This document shows positions 1 to 8,062 of a stretch of 64,000 nt of DNA, one piece after another. The first letter of the stretch is position 1, and every line of letters starts with the position of its first letter. The position numbers and the translations under genes are program-made. The notes under the pieces are model-generated. The model made no database searches. It was not told the origin of the DNA and worked only from the letters and a program-made list of their open reading frames with translations. This DNA is from Exiguobacterium sp. Helios (GTDB lineage: Bacteria > Bacillota > Bacilli > Exiguobacteriales > Exiguobacteriaceae), in the NCBI RefSeq assembly GCF_014524545.1, contig NZ_CP053557.1, positions 1,513,501 through 1,577,500 of the forward strand, written 5' to 3'.

Positions 1-563
1 CAACGACATGGGGAACACTGACCCGTGATCTGCGTGCCGGAAAATTTCATATGGTCGTCGGTGGTGTCACGAAAAACATCGAACGCGAAATCGTCGGTGA
101 CTTCACGAAAAGTTACCTGTCGTTTCAAAAGACACCGCTCGTCCGGACAACGGATCTCGACCTGTTGACGTCAATCGAGGCAATCAATCGACCGGACGTG
201 ACAATCGGCTTAAACCCAGGAGGAACGAACGAACAATTCGTCCGGCAGACTTTTGATCAAGCCCATATCGTCATGTATGCCGATAATTTGGCTATCCCGG
301 TAGCTGTCGCGACCGGCGAAGTCGATGTCATGATCACGGATACGGTTGAAGCGATTTATTATGCGTCGCTGGATACGCGGCTAGGGGCTCCGAAAATCAC
401 TGAAAAGTGGATTCCGGCCGAAAAAAGTTATCTGATTCAGGATCGACAGACCGAAGTCCTGGATGTCATGAATCTATGGATGAATTCCTATGAAGGACAG
501 GAACAGATTCGAGCCTTAAAAGAAAAGTGGTCTGTCGCTTCTGTCGTGCATGATGTCATCTAA
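1..563 (+). CDS. Substrate-binding protein, family 3 (3' part only)
   Basis: The reading frame is already open at the left edge, so the 5' end lies outside the window; at least 187 residues are present. The visible part resembles the C-terminal lobes of family 3 periplasmic-type binding proteins and the related PheC (cyclohexadienyl dehydratase-like) group: a TWGTLTRDLRAGKFH stretch, a GLNPGGTNEQFV ligand-loop region and an AVATGEVDVMITDTVEA segment match the usual order of conserved blocks. Such proteins bind amino acids or related small ligands outside the membrane. The internal ATG at 51 is not a true start because the homology continues upstream of it. A strong terminator follows, so this is the last gene of its transcript. 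The ligand cannot be told from this fragment. Confidence 0.75.
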   Translation, partial: TTWGTLTRDLRAGKFHMVVGGVTKNIEREIVGDFTKSYLSFQKTPLVRTTDLDLLTSIEAINRPDVTIGLNPGGTNEQFVRQTFDQAHIVMYADNLAIPVAVATGEVDVMITDTVEAIYYASLDTRLGAPKITEKWIPAEKSYLIQDRQTEVLDVMNLWMNSYEGQEQIRALKEKWSVASVVHDVI

Positions 564-577
564 CTGAAGAAACCGAG

Positions 578-609
578 GGACAAATCCAATTTGGGATTTG
601 TCCTTTTTT
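578..609 (+). terminator. Intrinsic terminator after binding protein gene
   Basis: A perfect 10-bp stem, GGACAAATCC with GGATTTGTCC, is followed by a run of T, 15 bases after the stop codon. Confidence 0.85.
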
Positions 610-691
610 GTGCAACCGATAAAAAAACGGGTAATGATAAAAATAAGGAAGTGACTGAACGATTGTCTGACCAATGGAAGGGCGGATGAAC

Positions 692-1609
692 ATGATTGAA
701 GTAGACCGGTTGACGAAGGAATATAACGGGAAAAAAGTCGTGGATCAGATTTCCTTTCATGTCGACAAGGGAGAGATTTTTGCCTTTCTCGGTCCGAACG
801 GTGCCGGTAAATCGACGACGGTTCAAATGCTGACGACATTGATTGCCGTCTCGTCCGGCAGTGCAACGATCAACCAGTACGACATTCAGCGAAACCAAAA
901 AGACGTCCGGCTGCAGATTGGTGTTGCCCTGCAGGAAACTGGAATCGACAATGATTTGACAGGTGAGGAGTTACTCGTGCTGCAAGGAAAACTGTTTGGT
1001 TTTTCACACGACAAAGCCGTCGGGCGGGCCGTTGAATTGCTTGAACTCGTCGGATTATCGGCAGACGGGAAACGCCGCGCCGGCACGTATTCCGGCGGGA
1101 TGAAACGCCGGCTGGATCTCGCATTGACACTTGTCCATCAGCCGACCGTACTGTTTTTGGATGAACCGACGACCGGACTGGATCCGGCAAGCCGTCAGCA
1201 AATCTGGACGGAAGTTCGGCGTCTGAATGAAGAATACGGAACGACGATTTTTTTGACGACACAGTACTTGGAAGAAGCCGATCAGCTGGCAGACCGGATC
1301 GCCATCATCAATGACGGGAAGCTGATTGCCGAGGGGACAGCGGCAGAGCTGAAAGCGCTGAACGGAACAGAACGGATCGAGGTCGTCCTTGAAGGGGAAC
1401 AGTCGAGCGAGGCTTTCCGGCAGGCGTTTGATGGTCGGATCGAGAAGGGTCTGATCATTTTGCCGTCCAACGGGACAGAGACGCTGAAGCAGGTCGTCCG
1501 CTATCTCGATGAACAGCACGTGACAGCCCGTTCGCTTGTCGTTAAACAGCCGTCGCTCGATGATGTCTTCATTCAATTAACGGGTCAGGCCTATAAGGAG
1601 GAGAGCTGA
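692..1609 (+). CDS. ABC transporter ATP-binding protein (DrrA type)
   Basis: This is a cytoplasmic ATPase subunit of an ABC exporter. Visible motifs are Walker A GPNGAGKST, the signature YSGGMKRRLDLA, Walker B VLFLDEPTTGLDP and the switch region FLTTQYLEEADQLAD. The C-terminal 80 residues form the extra domain typical of DrrA/daunorubicin-resistance and related drug or lipid exporters. Length is 305 residues. In-frame ATG codons exist at 674, 686 and 692; the purine-rich GGAAGGGCGG at 677-685 is correctly spaced only for 692. The stop codon is one base away from the start of the permease gene, so the two form an operon. The exported substrate is unknown. Confidence 0.9.
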   Translation: MIEVDRLTKEYNGKKVVDQISFHVDKGEIFAFLGPNGAGKSTTVQMLTTLIAVSSGSATINQYDIQRNQKDVRLQIGVALQETGIDNDLTGEELLVLQGKLFGFSHDKAVGRAVELLELVGLSADGKRRAGTYSGGMKRRLDLALTLVHQPTVLFLDEPTTGLDPASRQQIWTEVRRLNEEYGTTIFLTTQYLEEADQLADRIAIINDGKLIAEGTAAELKALNGTERIEVVLEGEQSSEAFRQAFDGRIEKGLIILPSNGTETLKQVVRYLDEQHVTARSLVVKQPSLDDVFIQLTGQAYKEES

Positions 1610-1610
1610 T

Positions 1611-2378
1611 ATGTGGCGGGAAACCTTGATTTTAACGAAACGCAGTCTGCTCGTGACCTTACGGAATCCGTTTTCGTTCATCCCGAACTTAATCATCAGT
1701 GTCTTTTTCCTGCTTGTTTATACGAGCGGTTTGTCCGGCATCTCGAGTCTGCCCCAGTTCGGCGGCGTCGACTACTTGAACTTCATCCTGCCCGTCTCAA
1801 TCGTGTCCGGTGCCGTCGGCGGAGCCGGGGGAGCGGGGCAGGCACTCGTCAAAGATATTGAGAGCGGTTATTTTGCCCGCTTGCTGTTGACGCCGGTCTC
1901 ACGGACGGCAATCGTTCTCGGACCGATGCTCGCCGGGATGTTGCAATTATTCGTTCAGACATTATTGATTTTCGGAATGGGCTTTTTGCTCGGACTGTCG
2001 ATTCCGGCAGGCATTGGCGGATTTTTCCTGACGATTGTCCTCGCGCTCGGCTTCGGTCTCGCGTTCGCCGGCTATTCCGTCGGTGTCGCCTTGAAGACGC
2101 GGAACGCCCAGGCGGCACAAGCCGGGACATTGCTGTTTTTCCCGTTGATTTTCTTATCGACGACGTTCGTCCCGAAAGAGTTGATTGAGGCGGAGTGGCT
2201 AAAAATTGCCGCGACGCTCAATCCGACGACATATATCATGGAAGGGATGCGGGCCGTCCTGTTACGCGAGACGATTGATTGGAGTGTTTATACGCAGGGT
2301 GTCATCGTCGCTGCCGTTTTGAGTATTGCGATGGTCGTATTTGCCGCACTCAACGCGCGCGGAGCCTTGAAGAAATGA
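1611..2378 (+). CDS. ABC-2 type permease (DrrB type)
   Basis: This 255-residue membrane protein has about six predicted hydrophobic helices, including LIISVFFLLVYTSGLS near the N-terminus, and the AGQALVKDIESGYFARLLLTPVSRTA block typical of ABC-2 permeases. It is the membrane partner of the preceding ATPase. The start ATG at 1611 follows AAGGAGGAGAGC, and the upstream stop lies directly before it. The pair makes a minimal two-gene exporter (DrrAB-like). Family members export drugs, lipids or polysaccharides; nothing in the sequence defines the cargo. Confidence 0.88.
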   Translation: MWRETLILTKRSLLVTLRNPFSFIPNLIISVFFLLVYTSGLSGISSLPQFGGVDYLNFILPVSIVSGAVGGAGGAGQALVKDIESGYFARLLLTPVSRTAIVLGPMLAGMLQLFVQTLLIFGMGFLLGLSIPAGIGGFFLTIVLALGFGLAFAGYSVGVALKTRNAQAAQAGTLLFFPLIFLSTTFVPKELIEAEWLKIAATLNPTTYIMEGMRAVLLRETIDWSVYTQGVIVAAVLSIAMVVFAALNARGALKK

Positions 2379-2383
2379 CAAAA

Positions 2384-2424
2384 CGCTGTCTCCGGATTTT
2401 TCAGCCGGAGACAGCGCTTTTTTT
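2384..2424 (+). terminator. Terminator between convergent genes
   Basis: A 12-bp stem CGCTGTCTCCGG / CCGGAGACAGCG is followed by seven T. It ends the ABC exporter transcript and overlaps the 3' end of the opposite permease gene. The left flank is also A-rich, so it may act in both directions. Confidence 0.85.
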
Positions 2425-3788
2425 AAGAAGATTTAGGTGTGCGTACGACGTAGTAGATGCCAGATACAATCAGGAACACGATTCCGATCAAAATTGAGAC
2501 ACGTGTCTCATCGTTAAACAACATGCCGACGAGAACGATCAGCAGCATCACAATCGTGATGTAGTTCGTGTACGGTGCGCCGGGCATTTTAAACGGATGG
2601 GCGGCACTCCGGTCGGCTTCGATTTTCCGGTACTGGATGTGGCTGATCAGGATGGCGAACCAGGGTACCATTCCCGGTAAGACCGACGCACTGTAAACAT
2701 AGACAAAGATGTTCGTGTCTTTCCCGAGGAACAGCGGCAGGACGATGTCGAGAATGACACCGACGAAGATTCCGGCTGAGACGGCAAGCACCGTATACAG
2801 GGGAATCCCGTTTTTGTTGACCTTCAGGAAAAGCGACGGCATTTGTCCTTTTTCCGCGAGCGTATAAATCATCCGGCTCGAGCTGAAGATGCCGGAGTTA
2901 CAACCGGACATCGCAGCCGTGATGACGACGACATTGATGACGGCTGCTGCGGCTGTAATCCCGACTTTAGCAAACGTCGCAACAAACGGGCTGCCGAGAT
3001 CTGCCAGCTGATCCCATGGATAGACGGTGACGATGATGAAAATTGCTCCAACGTAGAAAATCAGGATCCGCCAGATGACGCCGTTGATGGCACGGGTGAT
3101 GTTCGTTTCCGGATCCTTCGTCTCCCCGGCTGTCACACCGATTAGTTCAACGCCGATATAAGACGCGAAGACAATCGAGAGGGCGAAGAAGAAGCCGCTG
3201 ACGCCGTTGGTGAAGAAGCCACCGTGTGACCACAGGTTTGAGAAGCCGATCGGCGTCCCGTCGTTTCCGAAACCAAACAGAATGATGCCGAGACCGGCGA
3301 TGATCATCAGGATAATTGTGATAACTTTGACGGAGGCAAACCAAAATTCGAGTTCACCAAACATTTTGACCGAGGCGAGGTTCGCAAGCGTCAGGATGAC
3401 GATGACGACGACACCCGGAATCCAGGTCGGTAGATCCGGCCACCAAAACCGCATGTAGGTCCCGACGGCAATGACTTCACTCATCCCGACAATGACCCAG
3501 TTGAAAATGTTGCTGCTCGCCGTCATGAAGCCGGCTGCCGGATGAATGTAATCATTCGCGAACTTTGCATACGATCCGGTGTGTGGATGGGTGTAGACCA
3601 TCTCACCTAAGGCGCGCATGATTAAAAAGATGAAGGCCCCTGCCAACATGTAGGCAAGAATGACAGATGGACCGGTCCAGGCAATCGTACTTGACGATCC
3701 AAGAAATAGACCGACGCCGATGGTCCCCCCTAAGGCAATCATTTGTACTTGTCGTGCTGTTAATTCCCGCTTTAAGTTCGATTCCATA
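2423..3788 (-). CDS. Amino acid permease (APC superfamily)
   Basis: This is a 455-residue transporter with about twelve hydrophobic segments. The N-terminal region QMIALGGTIGVGLFLGSS is the signature of the amino acid transporter (AAT) subfamily of the APC superfamily (relatives: GabP, LysP, AnsP, RocE), which import amino acids with protons. The chosen start (ATG at 3788) has GGGGG five to ten bases upstream; two earlier in-frame codons lack a site. The gene stands alone on the minus strand. A 15-bp palindrome of the GntR/FadR operator kind sits upstream (see 3825-3839). The amino acid carried cannot be assigned from sequence alone. Confidence 0.9.
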
Positions 3789-3824
3789 AGTACCCCCATG
3801 TACCAAAAAATGATTACTCTTGAA

Positions 3825-3839
3825 CTTGTCAGACAAGTC
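3825..3839. promoter_or_regulatory. Candidate GntR/FadR-type operator before amino acid permease
   Basis: ACTTGTCAGACAAGT is a perfect odd palindrome whose core TTGTCAGACAA fits the TNGTNNNACNA pattern of FadR-subfamily GntR regulators. It lies between the permease start and a TATAGT element (minus strand, 3846-3851), where a bound repressor would block transcription. No GntR/FadR gene is adjacent, so the regulator would act from elsewhere. Confidence 0.5.
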
Positions 3840-3935
3840 CGAAACACTATAACCATGAGTATACTATCTTAAAAAAGAGAATTGAAAGCTTTTTCTGAAA
3901 ACATTTTCGTTTTTCCTAATATAAATGAAAAGAAA

Positions 3936-3975
3936 TGAAAAAAAGCCGAACCCCTTCAAAATGAAGGGATTCGGC
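3936..3975 (-). terminator. Terminator of the 3982-4851 gene
   Basis: On the minus strand GCCGAA-T-CCCTTC pairs with GAAGGG-G-TTCGGC and is followed by eight T. Confidence 0.85.
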
Positions 3976-3981
3976 AACTTG

Positions 3982-4851
3982 TCATTTTGGAATGAAATCT
4001 GTAAACGTTCCCGCATAAAGACGGGTATCCGTAGAGAGGACGATTCGGTTTTGGCGCATTTTGATGGTTCCTTGCAGCGGAGAGCCTTTTTCCGACTCGA
4101 ATAAAATCCGTGCCATCTCGACATACCTATCGCCTTCCCGCTTTAGCAAATACGTATGTTCATTGTCCGTTGAAATCAAATACCCGCCTTGGACGACGAA
4201 ATCTGAAAAGTGCCGACGCGGGACTTGATAGCTTGTACTGTTTCCTTGATGAAAGTGGACGACCCGGTAATCCGGATGATAAAAGAACCAGGCATCGTCC
4301 GACGCACAGACGTTCAGCGCATAACAGTCATCAATCGGATAATCCTTGTTCTTAAAAACGGCTTGTCCAAATTCATCGAAGACTACTAATCCAAAGGAAC
4401 CAACCGAATTGGTCACGGCATCGGCAAAGACGCCCTCATCGAAGTAACTGACCCAAATTTGGTTTTTTTCATCAATATGGACGTTTTGAATCCCGTCATC
4501 AAGACAAAAACTATCGAGGAGATGTCCCGCTGAATCGTAAATAAAAGCATTCGGCAGCCACAAACCGTCGATATCATCGTCGCATCGTGAAGCGACAAGG
4601 AGAATCCGTCCGTCAGAAAATGAGTCGACATAACTGAAATCTGTTTCGGCCTGAGCGATGATCGTCGTTGTCCGCCATTGGTCATGCAGACGATGGACAT
4701 GCAGTACGTTCCGATGTCGTTTTGTATCATAAATTTCTTCAATCATCATGATTTGTCCTGAAATCGTCAATCCCGTGGCAATGTGTTTACCGGTAACTTG
4801 AGACGCCGTAACGCGGTCGAGGTGAATTTTTAATGTGTTGGAAGTATCCAA
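3982..4851 (-). CDS. Hypothetical protein, possibly beta-rich
   Basis: I do not recognise this 289-residue cytoplasmic protein. It has no signal peptide or membrane helix. Its sequence shows repeated short beta-like units separated by charged turns (for example WRTTTIIAQAETDF, ILLVASRCDDD, GHLLDSFCLDDG, IWVSYFDEGVF), which would suit a propeller-like or beta-sandwich fold; this is inference. The start is a TTG at 4851, preceded by AAAAGGAGCGAC at good spacing. It is monocistronic, with a terminator directly downstream and another hairpin upstream. Confidence 0.7.
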   Translation of the reverse strand: MDTSNTLKIHLDRVTASQVTGKHIATGLTISGQIMMIEEIYDTKRHRNVLHVHRLHDQWRTTTIIAQAETDFSYVDSFSDGRILLVASRCDDDIDGLWLPNAFIYDSAGHLLDSFCLDDGIQNVHIDEKNQIWVSYFDEGVFADAVTNSVGSFGLVVFDEFGQAVFKNKDYPIDDCYALNVCASDDAWFFYHPDYRVVHFHQGNSTSYQVPRRHFSDFVVQGGYLISTDNEHTYLLKREGDRYVEMARILFESEKGSPLQGTIKMRQNRIVLSTDTRLYAGTFTDFIPK

Positions 4852-4865
4852 GATAAGTCGCTCCT

Positions 4866-4899
4866 TTTTAAAAACAGTCTGCCGCGGGGACAGACTGCA
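4866..4899 (-). terminator. Terminator of the DedA gene
   Basis: On the minus strand CAGTCTG pairs with CAGACTG around a GC-rich loop and is followed by TTTTT. Confidence 0.75.
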
Positions 4900-4908
4900 A
4901 AACTTGAA

Positions 4909-5502
4909 TTAGGTTGTACGTTGACGCTTTTTCAGGAAGACATATAAGAGAATCATAACGACAGCAGCAATCAGGACACCGTTCGTATAAGGTGCGGCCA
5001 CTTCTTTAATCGAGCGCCAGTTCGTTCCGAGCGTCTCACCGAGGTAGAGGAAAAGAATCGACCAGGGAATGATGGCGAGGACAGTGTAGAATGAGAATTT
5101 CGTCTGATCCATTTTTGCAAGACCGGCTGGAATCGAAATCGCATGACGGACGACTGGAATGAAGCGGGCTCCGAAAATGACGCCTTGTCCGTATTTCAGG
5201 AACCAGCGTTCTGCGAGATCGAGATGGTGTTCCGTAATCAGCAGGTACTTTCCGTATTTTAAAATCAATGGTCGACCGCCGTAACGGGCAAACCAGTATA
5301 AAAATAATTGCGAAAACAAACCGCCGATGACAGCAGCAACAACGGCAAGCGGCCAACCGATCGTTCCTTGGGAAATCATGAATCCACCGTAAGACAAGAC
5401 GATTTCGCTCGGAATGATCTCAATCATCAATCCTAAGGCAATACCGAAATACCCTAGATCAGCGAGGTATAATAAAACGTTATTAACAACTTGAGATAAC
5501 AC
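4909..5502 (-). CDS. DedA family membrane protein
   Basis: This 197-residue integral membrane protein carries the SNARE-associated/DedA (VTT) domain. Characteristic blocks are LGLMIEIIPSEIVLSYGGFM, the FARYGGRPLILKYGKY region, and FGARFIPVVRHAISIPAG with the conserved arginines. DedA proteins act as lipid flippases or proton-dependent transporters that recycle carrier lipids or polar lipids. The start is taken as GTG at 5502: AAGGAG at 5511-5516 leaves eight bases before it, whereas the upstream GTG at 5511 overlaps that same ribosome binding site. The gene appears monocistronic. Confidence 0.9.
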   Translation of the reverse strand: MLSQVVNNVLLYLADLGYFGIALGLMIEIIPSEIVLSYGGFMISQGTIGWPLAVVAAVIGGLFSQLFLYWFARYGGRPLILKYGKYLLITEHHLDLAERWFLKYGQGVIFGARFIPVVRHAISIPAGLAKMDQTKFSFYTVLAIIPWSILFLYLGETLGTNWRSIKEVAAPYTNGVLIAAVVMILLYVFLKKRQRTT

Positions 5503-5651
5503 ATCGAACACTCCTTCAGCTTCACTTCATTCCTTTATATTAGAGAAGAAAGCCGGAAAATGAAAGAAAAAATCTTTAATCTGACGAAGCAAATATTTAC
5601 TAAGCATCTTTAAGTAGAAGGTACAGCCCGTTTAATGAAGCAAAATGATTC

Positions 5652-5687
5652 AAAAAAAAGAACCAATACCGATTACGGCATTGGTTC
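5652..5687 (-). terminator. Terminator of the antiporter gene
   Basis: On the minus strand GAACCAATGCC pairs with GGTATTGGTTC, followed by eight T. Confidence 0.88.
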
Positions 5688-5702
5688 CTGAAAACATACT
5701 TT

Positions 5703-7025
5703 TTATAACACCATCGCGGCAATCGTTCCGAAAACGAGCAGCGGCAGATTGTAGTGCAGGAATGTCGGGATGACGGTTTCCCGCATGTGATCATGCTGTC
5801 CGTCAGCGTTCAGTCCACTTGTTGGACCGAGCGTCGAATCGGATGCCGGGCTTCCGGCGTCCCCAAGGGCACCGGCCGTCCCGATGATAGCAATCGTCGC
5901 TTCCAGACTGAATCCGTACTGGACACAAAGCGGGACGAAAATCGCAGCGATGACAGGAACCGTCGAGAAACTCGAGCCGATCCCCATTGTGACGAGCAGT
6001 CCGATCAATAGCATGACGAAAGCGGCAACGAGTTGGGAATCGCCCATCAAGGCTTTTGAATTCTCAACGAGCGGATCGATGTCACCGGTTTTCCGGATGA
6101 CGTTCGAAAATCCATTCGCTGAAATCATGACGAATCCGATGAACGACATCATTCGCATACCTCGGGTGATGACATCGTCTGCTTCACTGAAGCGGACGAG
6201 ACGAAGAAGGAGAAACAGGACGAGACCTGTTGTCGCAGCAAAAATCATCGATTCGGTCGTCAGCTGGACAGCGAGTGTCGCGAGGACGACGAGTCCGCTG
6301 AGGAACAATTTTGTTTTCGTGATGACGGGAATCTCATAGTCGTCCGGTGCGATGTTCCTCATTTCGTATTCCCGTGGTTTCCGGTAAACGTAAAGACCAA
6401 TCAACAGACCAACGAGCATTCCGAGTGCCGGAATCGCCATTGCCTGAATGACGGAAGCACCAGCCGTGTCCATTCCGTTTTTCGAAATGTTCGGCAAAAG
6501 GATCTGGTTCAAGTAGATATCCCCGAAGCCGACCGGCAGGAACATGTACGGTGTGACGAGACCAAACGTCATGACGATGGCAATCAGGCGACGGTCAATC
6601 TTCATCTCATTAAACAGACCGAGGAGCGGTGGAATGATGATCGGGATGAAGGCGATGTGAATCGGCAAGACGTTTTGTGAGCTGATCGCGAGCAACAAGA
6701 TTGCAAAGACGATAAAGCCTTTTAACTTCTTGACTGACGCCGCGTCAGCGGATCCTTTTGAACGGTTGATCAGAGCATGTGCCAACGCATCCGGAAGTCC
6801 GGTTTTCGACAAGGCGACAGCAAACGCACCGAGTAAGGCATAACTGAGGGCGATTTCGGCCCCGGCGCCAAGTCCTTCAGCAAACGTCGCGATCGTCTTG
6901 TTGATGCCGAGACCGCCGATCAGTCCGCCGGCGACGGCACTGAGAACCATCGCGAGGACGATATGGACCCGGAAGATGGCTAAAAGAAATAATAGAGCAA
7001 CGGCAATAATGACTGCATTAAACAT
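5703..7025 (-). CDS. NhaC/YuiF-like antiporter family protein
   Basis: This 440-residue protein has about twelve membrane segments beginning MFNAVIIAVALLFLLAIF. It resembles the Na+/H+ antiporter family proteins related to B. subtilis YuiF. Helpful blocks are GAGAEIALSYALLGAFAVALSK cut by the TGLPDALA loop, and GTAGALGDAGSPASDSTLGPT near the C-terminus. Members exchange sodium and protons, or carry organic acids or amino acids with them; the substrate is not resolved here. The ATG at 7025 is preceded only by a weak AAAGAAAGTG site. The gene is flanked by its own terminator and is probably transcribed alone. Confidence 0.82.
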   Translation of the reverse strand: MFNAVIIAVALLFLLAIFRVHIVLAMVLSAVAGGLIGGLGINKTIATFAEGLGAGAEIALSYALLGAFAVALSKTGLPDALAHALINRSKGSADAASVKKLKGFIVFAILLLAISSQNVLPIHIAFIPIIIPPLLGLFNEMKIDRRLIAIVMTFGLVTPYMFLPVGFGDIYLNQILLPNISKNGMDTAGASVIQAMAIPALGMLVGLLIGLYVYRKPREYEMRNIAPDDYEIPVITKTKLFLSGLVVLATLAVQLTTESMIFAATTGLVLFLLLRLVRFSEADDVITRGMRMMSFIGFVMISANGFSNVIRKTGDIDPLVENSKALMGDSQLVAAFVMLLIGLLVTMGIGSSFSTVPVIAAIFVPLCVQYGFSLEATIAIIGTAGALGDAGSPASDSTLGPTSGLNADGQHDHMRETVIPTFLHYNLPLLVFGTIAAMVL

Positions 7026-7112
7026 GAACTAAAACCACACTTTCTTTTGGTATCACTGTACTATACTAAAGTATCATACAGACCGATCTTTTGACTGTCA
7101 AGAAAAAAACAC

Positions 7113-7156
7113 AAAAAAGGTATGACCGACGTCAAATTGAGGTTGGCCATACCTTT
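7113..7156 (-). terminator. Terminator of the carbonic anhydrase gene
   Basis: On the minus strand AAAGGTATGGCC pairs with GGTCATACCTTT across an 18-base loop and is followed by six T. Confidence 0.75.
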
Positions 7157-7176
7157 CTTCTTCATTAAAACGTGAT

Positions 7177-7728
7177 TCAGCAATCGACTTGGTCGAGTTT
7201 ACCTGTTCCCGGATCGATGACAAGTCCGTGGACTTCCGTGCCCGGTGGCAACAATGGATGGTTTTTGATCAGTCCGACCGAGTGGCTGACATTTTCTTCG
7301 ACCGATGTGAAGCCGCGTAACCATTGCTTCAAATCGACGCCGGAAGCATCCAGCGTGTGCAGAACCTGTTCATTGATGCCACGATCCTGCATCTCGGCGA
7401 TCATCTTCGCCGGGTCAATCGTGCTCATGCCGCAGTCATGATGTCCGATGACAATGACTTCCTCTGCTCCAAGAGCATAGAGCGCGACGAGAATCGACCG
7501 CATGACAGATCCGAATGGATGGGACAGGACGGCTCCGGCATTTTTGATGATTTTCGCATCACCGTTTTTCAGACCAAGTGCGTGGGGAAGGAGCTCCGTC
7601 AAACGTGCATCCATACAGGTCAGAATCACAACCTTCTTATCCGGGAACTTATCCGAGATGAATGGTTCGTATTGTTTTTCTTCAACGAACTGTTGATTAA
7701 ACGCAAGCATTTGATTAACGACTGACAT
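7177..7728 (-). CDS. Beta-class carbonic anhydrase
   Basis: This 183-residue enzyme interconverts carbon dioxide and bicarbonate in the cytoplasm. The zinc-site motifs are clear: CMDARL with Cys38, Asp40 and Arg42, and GHHDCGM with His96 and Cys99. It belongs to the short single-domain Gram-positive beta class (relatives of YtiB/YvdA). The ATG at 7728 follows AAAGGAGGAAG at ideal spacing. It is divergent from adhE across a long intergenic region, so regulatory sites there could influence both, although most lie nearer adhE. Bicarbonate supply to carboxylases is the usual role. Confidence 0.93.
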   Translation of the reverse strand: MSVVNQMLAFNQQFVEEKQYEPFISDKFPDKKVVILTCMDARLTELLPHALGLKNGDAKIIKNAGAVLSHPFGSVMRSILVALYALGAEEVIVIGHHDCGMSTIDPAKMIAEMQDRGINEQVLHTLDASGVDLKQWLRGFTSVEENVSHSVGLIKNHPLLPPGTEVHGLVIDPGTGKLDQVDC

Positions 7729-7819
7729 TGAAACTTCCTCCTTTAAGACAAATGAATGATGGAACTATTCCTAGCGTACACGATGAACGATTGGTCAGAC
7801 AAGCAGATTCATCGATTGC

Positions 7820-7835
7820 TGTGACAGTTATCACA
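7820..7835. promoter_or_regulatory. Crp/Fnr-type palindrome, distal, upstream of adhE
   Basis: TGTGACAGTTATCACA is an exact TGTGA-N6-TCACA match, the recognition pattern of the Crp/Fnr family including Bacillus Fnr. It lies about 135 bases before the likely adhE transcription start and between the divergent carbonic anhydrase and adhE genes. Confidence 0.65.
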
Positions 7836-7883
7836 GGAGCGGTACAAAAAAGCGAATCCTTACGTCAGAACAGGTTGTTTCTT

Positions 7884-7897
7884 TGAAAACGCTATCA
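7884..7897. promoter_or_regulatory. Catabolite responsive element (cre) upstream of adhE
   Basis: TGAAAACGCTATCA matches the CcpA consensus TGWNANCGNTNWCA at every position. It is upstream of the -35 region, a position where CcpA can activate overflow-metabolism genes such as ackA; whether it activates or represses here is inference. Confidence 0.7.
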
Positions 7898-7901
7898 TTC
7901 A

Positions 7902-7917
7902 TGTGAAATAGTTCACA
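7902..7917. promoter_or_regulatory. Rex or Crp/Fnr palindrome, proximal, upstream of adhE
   Basis: TGTGAAATAGTTCACA is a near-perfect palindrome. It fits both TGTGA-N6-TCACA (Crp/Fnr) and the inner 16 bases of the Rex site TTGTGAA-N4-TTCACAA. Rex is the NADH/NAD sensor that represses adhE in Firmicutes. It starts five bases after the cre. Confidence 0.7.
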
Positions 7918-7926
7918 GGATAGCCA

Positions 7927-7955
7927 TGCACAAATGTAACAAAAGGCGGTATGAT
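7927..7955 (+). promoter_or_regulatory. Probable adhE promoter
   Basis: TGCACA (4 of 6 to the -35 consensus) is separated by 17 bases from TATGAT. A transcription start near 7962 is predicted, leaving a leader of about 100 bases. Confidence 0.45.
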
Positions 7956-7959
7956 TGAT

Positions 7960-7977
7960 TTGTGAAGGAAAGCACAA
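7960..7977. promoter_or_regulatory. Candidate Rex operator at the adhE start of transcription
   Basis: TTGTGAAGGAAAGCACAA has the 18-bp Rex layout: a perfect left half TTGTGAA, four-base spacer, and right half AGCACAA (5 of 7). It overlaps the predicted transcription start, where a repressor would be effective. Confidence 0.5.
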
Positions 7978-8062
7978 ACTATTGAAAATCAGCTTGGCAT
8001 TCCTAACATCTAATAGGGAATTGCAGACTCAGATTCGTTCCAAAATAGGGAGGAAACCTAAC

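Noticed and set aside
7955-8062. Longer N-terminus for AdhE
   Set aside because: The extra codons overlap promoter and operator sequence and are not similar to AdhE; GGGAGG precedes ATG 8063.
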